NCBI RefSeq assembly: GCF_018448885.1 | Contig: NZ_RCWB01000027.1 | Location: 1-64,000 of the forward strand | Direction of reading: 5' to 3' | Length of the DNA: 64,000 bases | Source of the DNA: Photorhabdus caribbeanensis | GTDB lineage: Bacteria > Pseudomonadota > Gammaproteobacteria > Enterobacterales > Enterobacteriaceae | Shown: positions 38,207 through 47,625 of the stretch, piece by piece | Layout of the letters: the number at the start of each line of letters is the position of its first letter | Position numbering within the stretch: the stretch's first letter is position 1 | The notes under the pieces: generated by a model | Told to the model about the DNA's origin: nothing | The model's input: only the letters and a program-made list of their open reading frames with translations | Database searches by the model: none | Translations under genes and position numbers: made by a program

Positions 38207-38877
38207 AACATCATCCTTACATACTCGGGAATAGCAATAGAGGGGATATCATCAACGACAACACGACCATCATCAAAAACCAGAACACGATCAAATCCCG
38301 CCAAAAAATCAAGGTCATGAGACACTACAATCACAGTTTGAGATAAGTTATCGATTGCTTCAGCAACACGGCGCTTGTTTCGTAAATCCAGCAAGGTTGT
38401 AGGCTCATCGAAAATAATGTAATCGGGCTCCATCACAAGAACACCGGAAATCGCAAGGAGTTGTTTCTGACCACCACTTAAAAGATGGGCTGGATTCTCC
38501 CTAAATTGAAGTAAATCATAGCGTGCAAGGGCCTCTTGCGTTCTTTGCTGAATCTTATCCTTGGCAAAACCGAGATTTTTCATTCCAAAGGCCAAATCTT
38601 CCTCAACGACTGGAAAAACGATCTGGTTGTCAGGATTCTGAAATACGAAACCAACCTTACGTCGGATCACTTTACCCTCCGTTCTGGTGTTCAAACCATC
38701 CACCAAAACATCACCACTTTTCGGTATCAACAATCCATTAAGAAGACGTGCAAATGTACTTTTGCCACAACCGTTACTACCTATGATGGCAATCCGTTTT
38801 TCCTTAAGCTGCAAATTTAACTCTTTCAATATTACTCGCTCGCCATAGGCATGCGTCACATTTCGTATTTCCAACAT
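38203..38877 (-). CDS. bioM: ECF transporter ATPase BioM (EcfA)
   Basis: This 224-residue ATPase powers BioNY. Visible are Walker [10 protein letters not shown], the Q-loop [10 protein letters not shown] typical of ECF ATPases, the signature [13 protein letters not shown], Walker [12 protein letters not shown] and the switch VVSHD. A single ATPase gene, rather than an EcfA/A' pair, is the BioMNY arrangement known mainly from alpha-proteobacteria. Confidence 0.95.
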   Translation of the reverse strand: MLEIRNVTHAYGERVILKELNLQLKEKRIAIIGSNGCGKSTFARLLNGLLIPKSGDVLVDGLNTRTEGKVIRRKVGFVFQNPDNQIVFPVVEEDLAFGMKNLGFAKDKIQQRTQEALARYDLLQFRENPAHLLSGGQKQLLAISGVLVMEPDYIIFDEPTTLLDLRNKRRVAEAIDNLSQTVIVVSHDLDFLAGFDRVLVFDDGRVVVDDIPSIAIPEYVRMML

Positions 38878-39274
38878 AGATAGTTATCTCTTAACATTGC
38901 AGCCAGCAACTTAACACGACTCCTACTTAGCACTGTGTCTGCCTACAAAATCCGTAGGGAAAATTCAATCAATATACTGATTTCAGCGTTATCAACCCGT
39001 TCCAACTTGCTGACATCACAAGCTCCTGTTCCACCTTTCTAAATTTAATCAGTACATTTTATACAGCCAGAATCTTCAACATTTACCTTAGGTTATAGTT
39101 TTTTTTGACCTCTTCCCTAACCAAACCGGCAACAGCATCCGATATTAGAAATATTTTCAGCCTCATCTCTTATATAACAGCAGATAAACAAAGAGCATAA
39201 GATAATGATTTTTTGCCATTAGCCACATTGTTAGCAATTACCAAAATAGAATTCACCTCTATTATTCTGGTTCT
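38878..39274. other. intergenic stretch between bioM and acrR
   Basis: I see no credible gene. The stretch should hold the bioMNY promoter, read leftward. E. coli has mscK downstream of acrR; no recognisable mscK remnant was found by eye. A T8 tract (near 39098-39106) and AT-rich sequence are the only notable features. Confidence 0.5.
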
Positions 39275-39916
39275 TCATTTTTCAGTGATTTTCATATGCT
39301 CACTATATTTAAGCATATCGATAAAACTATCTACTAACGATTCCGCTTCTTTCTGAATATCAAAACTATCTGGCGCAAATAACCAATTTTCCAGCAAGCC
39401 CGTTATCAATCCTCTTAACATGATAGCCGCTCGCCGCAGATGAAGATTATAAGGAAGCTGGCCTGATGCAATACAACTAGAAAGAGATTCTTCAATACGA
39501 ACATAGTCTGCAACACACAGCTCCTGACGGACTTCCACCAAGGCAGACATTTCACCAACAAACTCACATTTGTGGAAAAAAATCTCCATTAATAGCCGGT
39601 TCTTCGGATCGTCAATGACCGACGTCAGGATATGGATGATTAAAGTTCTTAAAATCAGGAGTGGATTATTAGGATATTTTGCTTGATACTCTTTTTCTAA
39701 TTCGTCAATCTTAGAATCTGTTATTCTACAGGCTTCGGAAAACAGGTCTACTTTATTTTTAAAGTGCCAGTAAATTGCTCCTCGGGTTACGCCGGCGGTT
39801 GTGGCAATATCTGTCAGTGAAGTAGCAGAGACACCGCGCTCAGAAAACTCTTTTATAGCTGCGTCTATAATCTGTTGCCGGGTCTCCTCAGCCTGTTGTT
39901 TAGTTTTTCGTGCCAT
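39275..39916 (-). CDS. acrR: TetR-family repressor AcrR
   Basis: AcrR represses acrAB and itself, and is released by many drugs. The 213-residue protein has an N-terminal TetR helix-turn-helix (TSLTDIATTAGVTRGAIYWHFKNK) and an all-helical ligand domain. It is divergent from acrA, with the operator between them. Confidence 0.96.
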   Translation of the reverse strand: MARKTKQQAEETRQQIIDAAIKEFSERGVSATSLTDIATTAGVTRGAIYWHFKNKVDLFSEACRITDSKIDELEKEYQAKYPNNPLLILRTLIIHILTSVIDDPKNRLLMEIFFHKCEFVGEMSALVEVRQELCVADYVRIEESLSSCIASGQLPYNLHLRRAAIMLRGLITGLLENWLFAPDSFDIQKEAESLVDSFIDMLKYSEHMKITEK

Positions 39917-39944
39917 ACACTCTAATTTTAACCTAAAATGGATT

Positions 39945-39968
39945 TACATACATTCACGTATGTTTGTA
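39945..39968. promoter_or_regulatory. AcrR operator in the acrR-acrA interval
   Basis: A 24-bp near-palindrome with half-sites TACATACATT and reverse-complementary CGTATGTTTGTA matches the E. coli AcrR operator closely. It is positioned to block both divergent promoters. Confidence 0.9.
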
Positions 39969-40045
39969 TTATAGCATGCTGTTATTAATGGAGTAATGGT
40001 TTTACGGATTGAAGGGTCAACATCTAAAAATATTGAGGTTTACTT

Positions 40046-41239
40046 ATGCGAATAAACAGGGGAGTTTTGCCTCTGGCTACAGTACTGGTATTCTCAGGCA
40101 GCTTAGCTCTTTCAGGATGTAACGACAAAGACTCTCAGCAGATTGCTGGGAATCAACAGGCTCCTGAAGTCGGTATCGTGACGCTGAAAAATGAACCTCT
40201 GATGGTCACGACAGAACTTCCAGGCCGAACGTCAGCCTTCCGCATTGCAGAAGTTCGTCCGCAAGTAGGCGGTATAATTCTGAAACGAAATTATAAGGAA
40301 GGTAGCGATGTAAAAGCAGGCGCTTCTTTATATCAGATAGATCCAGCAACTTACCAAGCTGACTATGACAAAGCTAAAGCTGATTTGGCAAAAGCTCAAG
40401 CTAATGCAGAGATCGAACGCTTGACAGTTAACCGATATAAGTCACTGTTAGGTACAAACTATGTTAGTCAACAGGAATTTGATAAAGCCAGCGCTGACTA
40501 TGCTCAAACGAATGCTATAGTACAGTCAGCAAAAGCCGCAGTAGAGATCGCCCGTATCAATTTAGCATATACCAAAGTTACAGCACCGATTAGTGGTCGT
40601 TCCGGCAAATCGACTATAACTGAGGGCGCTCTAGTTTCTGTTGGTCAGCCAACAGCACTGACAACTATTCAACAACTAGATCCAATTTATGTAGATGTCA
40701 CTCAGTCAAGTGATGACTATCTGCGCCTTAAAAATGAAATCGCCAAAGGTGTTGTGCAGAAAGGGGACACTAAGGCTAAAGTTCACCTGATCATGGAAAA
40801 TGGTAAAAATTACAGTGAAACAGGCTACTTGGAATTTTCTGATATCACTGTAGATGAAACAACGGGCTCTATCACTATCCGTGCAATATTCCCTAATCCA
40901 AATGAAGAGTTACTGCCTGGCATGTTTGTTCGTGCAAAACTGGAAGAAGGTATTCGCCAGGATTCAATACTAGTTCCTCAACAAGGAGTTACCCGTACAC
41001 CTCGTGGTGAAGCTACTGTCATGGTGGTTGGTGCGGACGAAAAAGTCGAACCACGCATTATCACTGCTAACCAAGCTATTGGTGATAAATGGCTAGTAAC
41101 TTCCGGTCTAAAAGCAGGTGATCGGGTCATTGTTACTGGTTTGCAAAAAATTAAACCCGGCATACCGGTTAAAGCAGAAGAAGTGGACTTAAATGCAAAA
41201 TCTGCTGCAAACCAAGCTGAACCTGCGAAAAAGTCTTAA
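40046..41239 (+). CDS. acrA: RND efflux periplasmic adaptor AcrA
   Basis: AcrA is the periplasmic lipoprotein that joins the AcrB pump to the outer-membrane channel TolC. The 397-residue protein has a lipoprotein signal with lipobox LSGC at C25. Lipoyl half-domains surround a helical hairpin (about 100-170), and beta-barrel and membrane-proximal domains follow (PISGRSGKSTITEGALV, LLPGMFVRA). GAGG precedes the ATG. acrB follows after 18 nt. TolC is not encoded here, as usual. Confidence 0.97.
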   Translation: MRINRGVLPLATVLVFSGSLALSGCNDKDSQQIAGNQQAPEVGIVTLKNEPLMVTTELPGRTSAFRIAEVRPQVGGIILKRNYKEGSDVKAGASLYQIDPATYQADYDKAKADLAKAQANAEIERLTVNRYKSLLGTNYVSQQEFDKASADYAQTNAIVQSAKAAVEIARINLAYTKVTAPISGRSGKSTITEGALVSVGQPTALTTIQQLDPIYVDVTQSSDDYLRLKNEIAKGVVQKGDTKAKVHLIMENGKNYSETGYLEFSDITVDETTGSITIRAIFPNPNEELLPGMFVRAKLEEGIRQDSILVPQQGVTRTPRGEATVMVVGADEKVEPRIITANQAIGDKWLVTSGLKAGDRVIVTGLQKIKPGIPVKAEEVDLNAKSAANQAEPAKKS

Positions 41240-41257
41240 TTTAGGAGTCGGTGATTC

Positions 41258-44200
41258 ATGCCTAAGTTTTTTATAGATCGGCCAATCTTTGCATGGGTAA
41301 TCGCAATTATCACTATGCTGGCTGGGCTGCTGGCAATTATGAAATTACCCGTGGCGCAATATCCTACTATCGCACCACCAGCAATTTCTATCTCCGCAAC
41401 TTACCCCGGCGCAGATGCTACCACTGTACAAAACACAGTTACTCAGGTTATCGAACAGAATATGAATGGTATCGACAACCTGGTTTATATGTCTTCTGAC
41501 AGTGATTCCGCTGGAAACATGAATATCACACTAACCTTTGAAGCGGGTACTGATCCCGACATTGCACAGGTACAGGTACAGAACAAGTTACAACTCGCTA
41601 TGCCCCTGTTACCGCAAGAAGTGCAACAACAAGGGATACGTGTAGATAAATCTACAGCCTCTTTCCTGATGGTTGCCGGATTCATCTCTGAAGATGGCTC
41701 CATGTCACAGGACGATATCTCTGACTATGTTGGTGCAACAGTCAAAGATCCTTTAAGTCGCGTAACGGGCGTGGGTGATACAATGCTCTTCGGGAACCAA
41801 TATGCCATGCGTATCTGGTTAAATCCTGACAAGCTCATTAACTACAAAATGACGACTTTGGATATAATAAATGCAATCAAAGCGCAAAATAACCAAATAG
41901 CCGCCGGTCAATTAGGGGGAACCCCTCCGGTTCCAGGTCAACGCCTGAATGCATCGATTATTGCTCAAACACGTCTAACCTCACCGGAAGAGTTCAGCAA
42001 TATTCTTCTGCGCGTCAATACTGACGGTTCTCAGGTCCGTCTGAAAGATGTAGCAAACGTGGAACTAGGTGCAGAAAGCTACAACATCATTGCCCGCTAT
42101 AACGGTAAACCTGCTGCGGGTATCGGTGTCAAACTAGCGACAGGCGCTAACGCTTTGGATACATCCAAAGCAGTAAAAGAAGCGCTAAAAAATATGGAGC
42201 CTTTCTTCCCTCACGGGTTGAAAATCGTCTATCCATATGACACCACACCATTCGTTAAAATCTCTATTAACGAAGTGGTAAAAACACTCGTTGAAGCAAT
42301 TATGCTAGTGTTTGTGGTAATGTACCTATTTCTCCAAAATTTCCGCGCAACACTCATTCCAACCATTGCGGTTCCAGTCGTACTCCTAGGAACATTTGCG
42401 ATACTCGCTACATTTGGCTATTCAATAAATACATTAACCATGTTTGCTATGGTTCTTGCCATCGGCTTACTGGTAGATGATGCCATTGTTGTTGTAGAAA
42501 ACGTTGAACGTGTTATGCAGGAAGAAGGTTTATCGCCAAAAGAAGCAACCAGAAAATCAATGGGACAAATCCAAAGCGCCTTAGTTGGTATTGCAATGGT
42601 GCTGTCTGCTGTATTTATCCCAATGGCCTTCTTCGGTGGTTCAACCGGTGCAATTTATCGTCAATTCTCGATTACTATCGTATCTGCAATGGTACTATCT
42701 GTGCTGGTGGCCTTAATCCTGACGCCAGCTCTATGTGCCACTATGTTGAAACCCATTGCCAAAGGCAGCCACGGCAAACAGACCGGTATCTTTGGCTGGT
42801 TCAACCGCATATTTGACAAAAGTACCCACCACTATACTGACAGTGTTGGTCGTATTCTACGCAACACAGGCCGTTATCTGGTAATTTATGTATTCCTGGT
42901 GGCAGGTATGGCCGTCATGTTCACTCGTTTACCATCTTCCTTTCTTCCTGAAGAAGATCAGGGAGTATTGCTGACAATGGTTCAATTACCTGCGGGGGCG
43001 ACACAGGAACAAACAGAGAAAGTTCTGGATAAAATAAGCGATTACTTCAATACAGAAGAAAAAGATCGTGTGGTTTCTGTATTTACCGTCAGCGGCTTTG
43101 GTTTTAGTGGTCAAGGGCAAAACACTGGGTTGGGCTTTATAAGCTTGAAAGACTGGAGTGAACGCCCTGGCGCTGAAAACAAAGTACCTGCTATTGTTGC
43201 CAGGGCTAGTGCTCACTTCCAGAAAATCAAAGAAGGTATGGTTTTTGCGTTTAACATCCCGGCAATTGTAGAGTTAGGTTCAGCAACCGGCTTTGATTTT
43301 GAATTAATTGATAAAGCAAACCTTGGACATGACAAACTGACAGAAGCCCGTAACCAATTACTTGGCATGATACAACAGCATCCAGATATGTTAGTCGGTG
43401 TTCGTCCTAATGGTCAGGAAGATACTCCTCAATATCGGCTCAGGATAGATCAGGAAAAAGCCGAAGCTCTCGGTGTTTCCATCGCTGATATTAACTCAAC
43501 ACTCAGCACGATGTTTGGTAGTCACTATGTGAACGACTTTATCGATCGCGGTCGCGTCAAAAAAGTTTACGTTCAGTCGGAAGCACCTTATCGTATGTTG
43601 CCAAGTGATATCTACAAACTGTATGTCCGTAATAAACAGGGGGAAATGGTTCCATTCTCTGCCTTTATAGATACATCCAAAGAACCATGGACCTACGGTT
43701 CACCACGTCTGGAACGTTACAACGGTTTACCATCAATGGAAATCCTGGGTGAAGCAGCCCCAGGTAAAAGTACCGGTGATGCAATGGCCCTGATGGAAGA
43801 GCTGGCATCCAAGCTACCAAATGGTATCGGTTTCGACTGGACAGGCATGTCCTATCAGGAACGCTTGTCCGGCAATCAGGCTCCAGCGCTGTATGCATTA
43901 TCATTGATAGTGGTATTCCTCTGTCTGGCAGCACTATATGAAAGCTGGTCAATTCCATTCTCAGTTATGCTAGTAGTACCATTAGGTATCGTTGGAGCTT
44001 TGTTAGCAACAACATTCCGCGGTTTGGATAACGATGTTTACTTTAAAGTTGGCTTGTTAACCACCATCGGTTTGTCGGCGAAAAACGCGATACTCATCGT
44101 TGAATTCGCTAAGGATCTAATGGAAAAAGAAGGCAAAGGGCTCATAGAAGCTACGCTAGATGCGGTAAGAATGCGTCTTCGCCCAATCCTAATGACATCA

Positions 44201-44407
44201 CTAGCATTTATGTTAGGTGTTATTCCGCTAGTACTGAGTAATGGTGCAGGCTCTGGCTCTCAAAACGCGGTGGGTACTGGGGTATTAGGCGGAATGATTG
44301 CAGCAACCTCGCTAGCAATCTTTTTCGTGCCAGTCTTCTTCGTGGTTATAAGGCGACGTTTCAGTAAGAAAGCGGAGGAGATTGAACCCGCATCAGAATC
44401 TCATTAA
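41258..44407 (+). CDS. acrB: RND multidrug efflux pump AcrB
   Basis: AcrB is the trimeric proton-driven drug exporter of the inner membrane. The 1049-residue protein matches E. coli AcrB in length. It starts [17 protein letters not shown], carries the proton-relay Asp pair at 407-408 ([15 protein letters not shown]), and has twelve membrane helices with two large periplasmic loops. A GC-rich terminator lies just after the stop. Confidence 0.98.
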   Translation: MPKFFIDRPIFAWVIAIITMLAGLLAIMKLPVAQYPTIAPPAISISATYPGADATTVQNTVTQVIEQNMNGIDNLVYMSSDSDSAGNMNITLTFEAGTDPDIAQVQVQNKLQLAMPLLPQEVQQQGIRVDKSTASFLMVAGFISEDGSMSQDDISDYVGATVKDPLSRVTGVGDTMLFGNQYAMRIWLNPDKLINYKMTTLDIINAIKAQNNQIAAGQLGGTPPVPGQRLNASIIAQTRLTSPEEFSNILLRVNTDGSQVRLKDVANVELGAESYNIIARYNGKPAAGIGVKLATGANALDTSKAVKEALKNMEPFFPHGLKIVYPYDTTPFVKISINEVVKTLVEAIMLVFVVMYLFLQNFRATLIPTIAVPVVLLGTFAILATFGYSINTLTMFAMVLAIGLLVDDAIVVVENVERVMQEEGLSPKEATRKSMGQIQSALVGIAMVLSAVFIPMAFFGGSTGAIYRQFSITIVSAMVLSVLVALILTPALCATMLKPIAKGSHGKQTGIFGWFNRIFDKSTHHYTDSVGRILRNTGRYLVIYVFLVAGMAVMFTRLPSSFLPEEDQGVLLTMVQLPAGATQEQTEKVLDKISDYFNTEEKDRVVSVFTVSGFGFSGQGQNTGLGFISLKDWSERPGAENKVPAIVARASAHFQKIKEGMVFAFNIPAIVELGSATGFDFELIDKANLGHDKLTEARNQLLGMIQQHPDMLVGVRPNGQEDTPQYRLRIDQEKAEALGVSIADINSTLSTMFGSHYVNDFIDRGRVKKVYVQSEAPYRMLPSDIYKLYVRNKQGEMVPFSAFIDTSKEPWTYGSPRLERYNGLPSMEILGEAAPGKSTGDAMALMEELASKLPNGIGFDWTGMSYQERLSGNQAPALYALSLIVVFLCLAALYESWSIPFSVMLVVPLGIVGALLATTFRGLDNDVYFKVGLLTTIGLSAKNAILIVEFAKDLMEKEGKGLIEATLDAVRMRLRPILMTSLAFMLGVIPLVLSNGAGSGSQNAVGTGVLGGMIAATSLAIFFVPVFFVVIRRRFSKKAEEIEPASESH

Positions 44408-44425
44408 ATGCTACCAACAATAACC

Positions 44426-44452
44426 AGAAGGCCGTTAAGTCGGCCTTCTTAA
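44426..44452 (+). terminator. terminator of acrAB
   Basis: AGAAGGCCG (44426-44434) and CGGCCTTCT (44441-44449) form a perfect 9-bp stem with a 6-nt loop, followed by T-rich sequence. Confidence 0.85.
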
Positions 44453-45023
44453 TATAATAGTTGCTTCCATCTGGCAAGATTCTGATCATTAACCTATCCG
44501 CTTAATCTTTAAGTAATTTTGTTTAAATTTAATTATGATCACCACTTATGAGTATAAAATAGCTTTAAAAATCCAAGCATTAGTGACTTTAATAAAATTA
44601 ATATGAAAGTTGTCGGACAAAAATTACTTTATCTTTTTTTACACTAAATGACAAAAAACAATACCAGCACATAGTGACTTATGTAATAATGATGTTATAT
44701 TCATTGATTATTGTAGCCATCAGGCTATAATCTGCCGTTACTGGTATCTGAGGGTAATACTGTTTTATATAAACCTACATATTAACTCACACATACTAGC
44801 CGATATTTATAGTTTATTGAGTTAAGGTATGAGTTTTTGTTAAGAGCTGATCCTGATTTACCAGAAGAAAATCAGAGCTATCTGTAAAAAAGATAAATAA
44901 TCCCAAAGAACGATTATAGATACATAATAATAATCTCTCGAAAAAAATTTTATAATACGTGTATATGCTTAGTGTTTAACTCAAAAAATTAAGTAATGGC
45001 ATATACAGGAAGAGCGACATAGC
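44453..45023. other. long AT-rich interval before the tomB remnant and hha
   Basis: No gene is visible. A good sigma-70 promoter candidate is TTGATT at 44704-44709, a 16-bp spacer, and TATAAT at 44726-44731, pointing toward tomB/hha. A long untranslated leader upstream of tomB-hha fits what is known in relatives, where H-NS acts on the AT-rich region. Confidence 0.45.
44704..44731 (+). promoter_or_regulatory. sigma-70 promoter candidate for the tomB-hha transcript
   Basis: TTGATT and a perfect TATAAT are separated by 16 bp. The predicted start is about 285 nt before the tomB remnant. Confidence 0.5.
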
Positions 45024-45395
45024 ATGGATGAATATTCACTCAAGATGACATAATATTGATGAATTAAAATGCTTATGTGAGAATCTAAGGCAAGAGGCAC
45101 TTCTAGTGCAAAGTACACAGAGATGAGACTGGTTGTGAGAATAATTTTTACATCTCAGGATAATTTAGAGCTAAACAAATAGATCGAATACATATCAACT
45201 TTCGTTTGGTACTTTAAAATAAAATATTCTGATGATTTCAACCTTCTCTCTTGAATTGATAAATGTATTGATAATACATACACTTACAATTTTTTTGAAA
45301 ACAAATTAAGATTATCGTTTCCAGACTTGTGGAATGGTAAAAACTAATGAACGCTCAACCAGCGTCCTGTTACAGGATTTAAGTTGTTCCTTGAG
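45024..45395 (+). pseudogene. tomB: decayed tomB (ymoB), biofilm modulator and Hha antidote
   Basis: The start is intact: ATG 45024, preceded by GGAAGAG, reads MDEYSLKM and then stops at 45051. One frame over, from 45049, it continues HNIDELKCLCENL, matching the TomB N terminus. From 45150 a further frame gives NLELNK, stop (45180), IEYISTF, then FKIKYSDDFNLLS, stop (45252), then ID-CIDNTYT. This follows TomB block by block (NLQLNE-IEHIATF, KIKY, IDEYLDDT). A last shift gives a stretch resembling the TomB tail near 45345-45395. At least two in-frame stops and several frameshifts exclude a functional product. TomB normally limits Hha toxicity, yet hha downstream is intact. The 3' boundary is approximate. 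Confidence 0.85.
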
Positions 45396-45457
45396 CAAAA
45401 TTTGATTGAATATTTCCCTCAATAATTTTTTATATATGTTAAATAAGAAAGGCGATT

Positions 45458-45661
45458 ATGACTAAAACTGATTATCTGATGCGTTTAAGAAAATGCACCA
45501 CGATTGATACACTAGAACGTGTGATTGAAAAGAACAAATATGAACTTTCAGGAGATGAACTTGAACTATTCTACTCTGCTGCGGATCACCGCCTAGCTGA
45601 GCTGACCATGAATAAACTGTATGATAGAATTCCACCTTCAGTATGGAAATACGTTCGCTAA
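45458..45661 (+). CDS. hha: Hha/YmoA-family nucleoid modulator
   Basis: Hha/YmoA binds H-NS and modulates silencing of acquired and virulence genes. The 67-residue protein is intact and of the YmoA length (E. coli Hha has 5 more N-terminal residues). The core [20 protein letters not shown] and [18 protein letters not shown] is nearly invariant. AAGAAAGG precedes the ATG. It lies about 60 nt after the tomB remnant and is followed by a terminator. Confidence 0.97.
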   Translation: MTKTDYLMRLRKCTTIDTLERVIEKNKYELSGDELELFYSAADHRLAELTMNKLYDRIPPSVWKYVR

Positions 45662-45691
45662 AATAGTCTTTATCAGATAGAGAGTGATCCG

Positions 45692-45718
45692 AGCCGGTAA
45701 AGTGCTATCGGCTTATTT
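45692..45718 (+). terminator. terminator of hha
   Basis: AGCCGGTA (45692-45699) pairs with TATCGGCT (45706-45713), including one G-T pair, followed by TATTT. Confidence 0.75.
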
Positions 45719-45752
45719 AGATCATCTATGTGTTTAGGTTATTAATGAAAAT

Positions 45753-45866
45753 TGGCGAGGGCTCTGCCAGCGACATCCCGGCACACACATCCCCTGCTAT
45801 GGCTGCTTCCTTCCGGACCTGACCAAGTTAACAAGTTAGCGTTGCGGGAGAACCAACAGAGCCCCC
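45753..45866 (-). ncRNA. ffs: 4.5S RNA of the signal recognition particle
   Basis: On the - strand the sequence begins GGGGGCTCTGTTGGTTCTCC and runs through the conserved apical region GGTCAGGTCCGGAAGGAAGC, which binds Ffh, then closes with TGGCAGAGCC. This matches the E. coli 114-nt 4.5S RNA in both ends and core. The 3' end is placed by length and is accurate to a few bases. The position between hha and ybaY is as in E. coli. Confidence 0.97.
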
Positions 45867-45901
45867 ATTGTGACGTGTTGCTTTAACTTCAAAGCGGCGC
45901 C

Positions 45902-45930
45902 ATTATCATTCATACCTACTCAAATAGCAA
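45902..45930 (-). promoter_or_regulatory. promoter of ffs
   Basis: On the - strand TTGCTA (45925-45930) and GATAAT (45902-45907) are 17 bp apart. A GC-rich discriminator follows, usual for stable RNA promoters. The start would lie about 29 nt before the mature 5' end, leaving a leader for RNase P. Confidence 0.75.
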
Positions 45931-45992
45931 GACAAGCAGGCCCGAATGCTGATTTATTGTACATTGCAAGTGAATACAATTAAGGAAATGTA

Positions 45993-46439
45993 TTATCTAA
46001 CAGCTTTCAACGTAATTTCGATATTTTTAGTCTTCCCATTATTAATCACTTCATACGCTGTATCTGTAACAAACATCAATCGACTATGCAACGAAACAGA
46101 AGCACTGACAACAATGCGTGCACCCGGCTTAATTTTGTCTGATTGATAAGGCAAAACAAAATGGAAAGGCGATTGTTTCCCACCTAAACGCTCAACCTTC
46201 TGAGACAGAGTAACTGAGGGTGCATCAAGCAAAGATACATCAGATAAAGCCACTGTCAGAACAGCATCTGCTGGCAATGCTATACGCTGTAATATATTAA
46301 TATTGCCTTCAACAAAAGACCGTTTCATTGGATTTTCAATCTCTTTCACCTGAGTATCTACTACCTGAGCACCTTTGGCATTACACCCAACCAAAGCAAC
46401 CGCTAGTAATACGCCAGCGGGGAGCTTCCATAACTTCAT
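45993..46439 (-). CDS. ybaY: YbaY-family lipoprotein
   Basis: This 148-residue outer-membrane-type lipoprotein has signal MKLWKLPAGVLLAVALVGC with lipobox ALVGC. The body has the type III secretion pilotin-like YscW fold (ALPADAVLTVALSDVSLLD, FVLPYQSDKIKPGARI). ATG 46439 is chosen because GGAGG lies 7 nt upstream; the ATG at 46445 abuts that site. Function in enterobacteria is not defined. It is divergent from tesB. Confidence 0.9.
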   Translation of the reverse strand: MKLWKLPAGVLLAVALVGCNAKGAQVVDTQVKEIENPMKRSFVEGNINILQRIALPADAVLTVALSDVSLLDAPSVTLSQKVERLGGKQSPFHFVLPYQSDKIKPGARIVVSASVSLHSRLMFVTDTAYEVINNGKTKNIEITLKAVR

Positions 46440-46689
46440 ACACATTCCTCCGTTGTTAATTCATCTACATAAATATTAAAATAAATTGAAATATCAAGTC
46501 ATTAAATCTAAATCATTTGGATTATAGATTAAAAAATTGAATATAAAACGCCAATAAATCTTATATTCTTTATTGCACTACTGTCAGGACTTAAAACATT
46601 TATAATTTAGTTATTTATTAATCATCTATTAATGAGACAATAATCATCCCTTGTACTCTCGATAACCTAATAGAAAACAAAGGCGTATT

Positions 46690-47553
46690 ATGAGCAAGTC
46701 ATTACAGAATCTGATAAATTTGATGAAATTGGAGAAAATTGAGGAAGGTATTTACCGAGGGCAAAGTAAAGATCTCGGTTTTCCTCAGGTTTTCGGGGGG
46801 CAAGTGGTTGGTCAGGCACTGTATGCAGCCAAACAAACCGTTGTCGATGACCGGATAGGCAACTCTTTCCATAGTTATTTCTTGCGCCCCGGAGACAGTA
46901 ACAAACCTATCGTCTATGATGTTGAAATTCTACGTGATGGAGGAAGTTTTAGTGCCCGGCGAGTCAGTGCCATTCAAAATGGCAAGCCTATCTTTTATAT
47001 GACTGCCTCATTTCAAAGTCACGAAGAAGGTTTTGAACACCAGAATATAATGCCAGATGTACCATATCCAGAAGAACTTATCCCTCAGAACGAAATCGTG
47101 AAAAAGATGTCACATCTGCTGCCCCAGAAAATGCAGAATATTCTTCTCTTCCCCTGCCCGCTAGAAATGAGACCCGTAAAATATCATAGTCCATTTAATT
47201 GTCCACCAGAAGAACCTATACGCTATGTTTGGTTCCGCAGTAACGGCGATATGCCTGATGACCCTTTTATGCATCAATATCTGCTTGGCTATGCCTCCGA
47301 TTTTAACTTTCTGCCAACAGCATTACAGCCACATGGCGTCGGGTTCCTTGAGAAAAATATTCAGATAGCAACAATTGACCATTCTATGTGGTTCCACCGC
47401 CCGTTTAAGCTAGACGACTGGCTGCTATATGCTATAGATAGTCCGTCAGCTTCTGGTGCCCGAGGTTTTGTCCGGGGGCAAATTTATAATCGTGAAGGGA
47501 TACTTGTTGCCTCCACAGTACAGGAAGGTCTAATTAGGAAACGCAACAGATAA
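46690..47553 (+). CDS. tesB: acyl-CoA thioesterase II TesB
   Basis: TesB hydrolyses medium- and long-chain acyl-CoA in the cytoplasm. The 287-residue protein has two fused hotdog domains. Visible blocks include [20 protein letters not shown] in the first and the conserved [13 protein letters not shown] with [15 protein letters not shown] in the second. The length matches E. coli TesB (286). It is convergent with amtB across a shared terminator. Confidence 0.96.
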   Translation: MSKSLQNLINLMKLEKIEEGIYRGQSKDLGFPQVFGGQVVGQALYAAKQTVVDDRIGNSFHSYFLRPGDSNKPIVYDVEILRDGGSFSARRVSAIQNGKPIFYMTASFQSHEEGFEHQNIMPDVPYPEELIPQNEIVKKMSHLLPQKMQNILLFPCPLEMRPVKYHSPFNCPPEEPIRYVWFRSNGDMPDDPFMHQYLLGYASDFNFLPTALQPHGVGFLEKNIQIATIDHSMWFHRPFKLDDWLLYAIDSPSASGARGFVRGQIYNREGILVASTVQEGLIRKRNR

Positions 47554-47560
47554 ATGAATT

Positions 47561-47616
47561 AAGGCAGCAAACTAAGAAATCGACATTACATCTTATGTCT
47601 TATTGCTGCCTTTTAA
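47561..47616. terminator. bidirectional terminator between tesB and amtB
   Basis: AAGGCAGCAA (47561-47570) and TTGCTGCCTT (47603-47612) are perfect 10-bp arms with a long partly paired loop, followed on the + strand by TTAATATT. Confidence 0.75.
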
Positions 47617-47625
47617 TATTACAAC

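Noticed and set aside
38878-39274. Remnant of mscK between bioM and acrR
   Set aside because: No recognisable MscK block was found on either strand. Replacement or loss appears complete, though a frameshift-aware search would be more sensitive.
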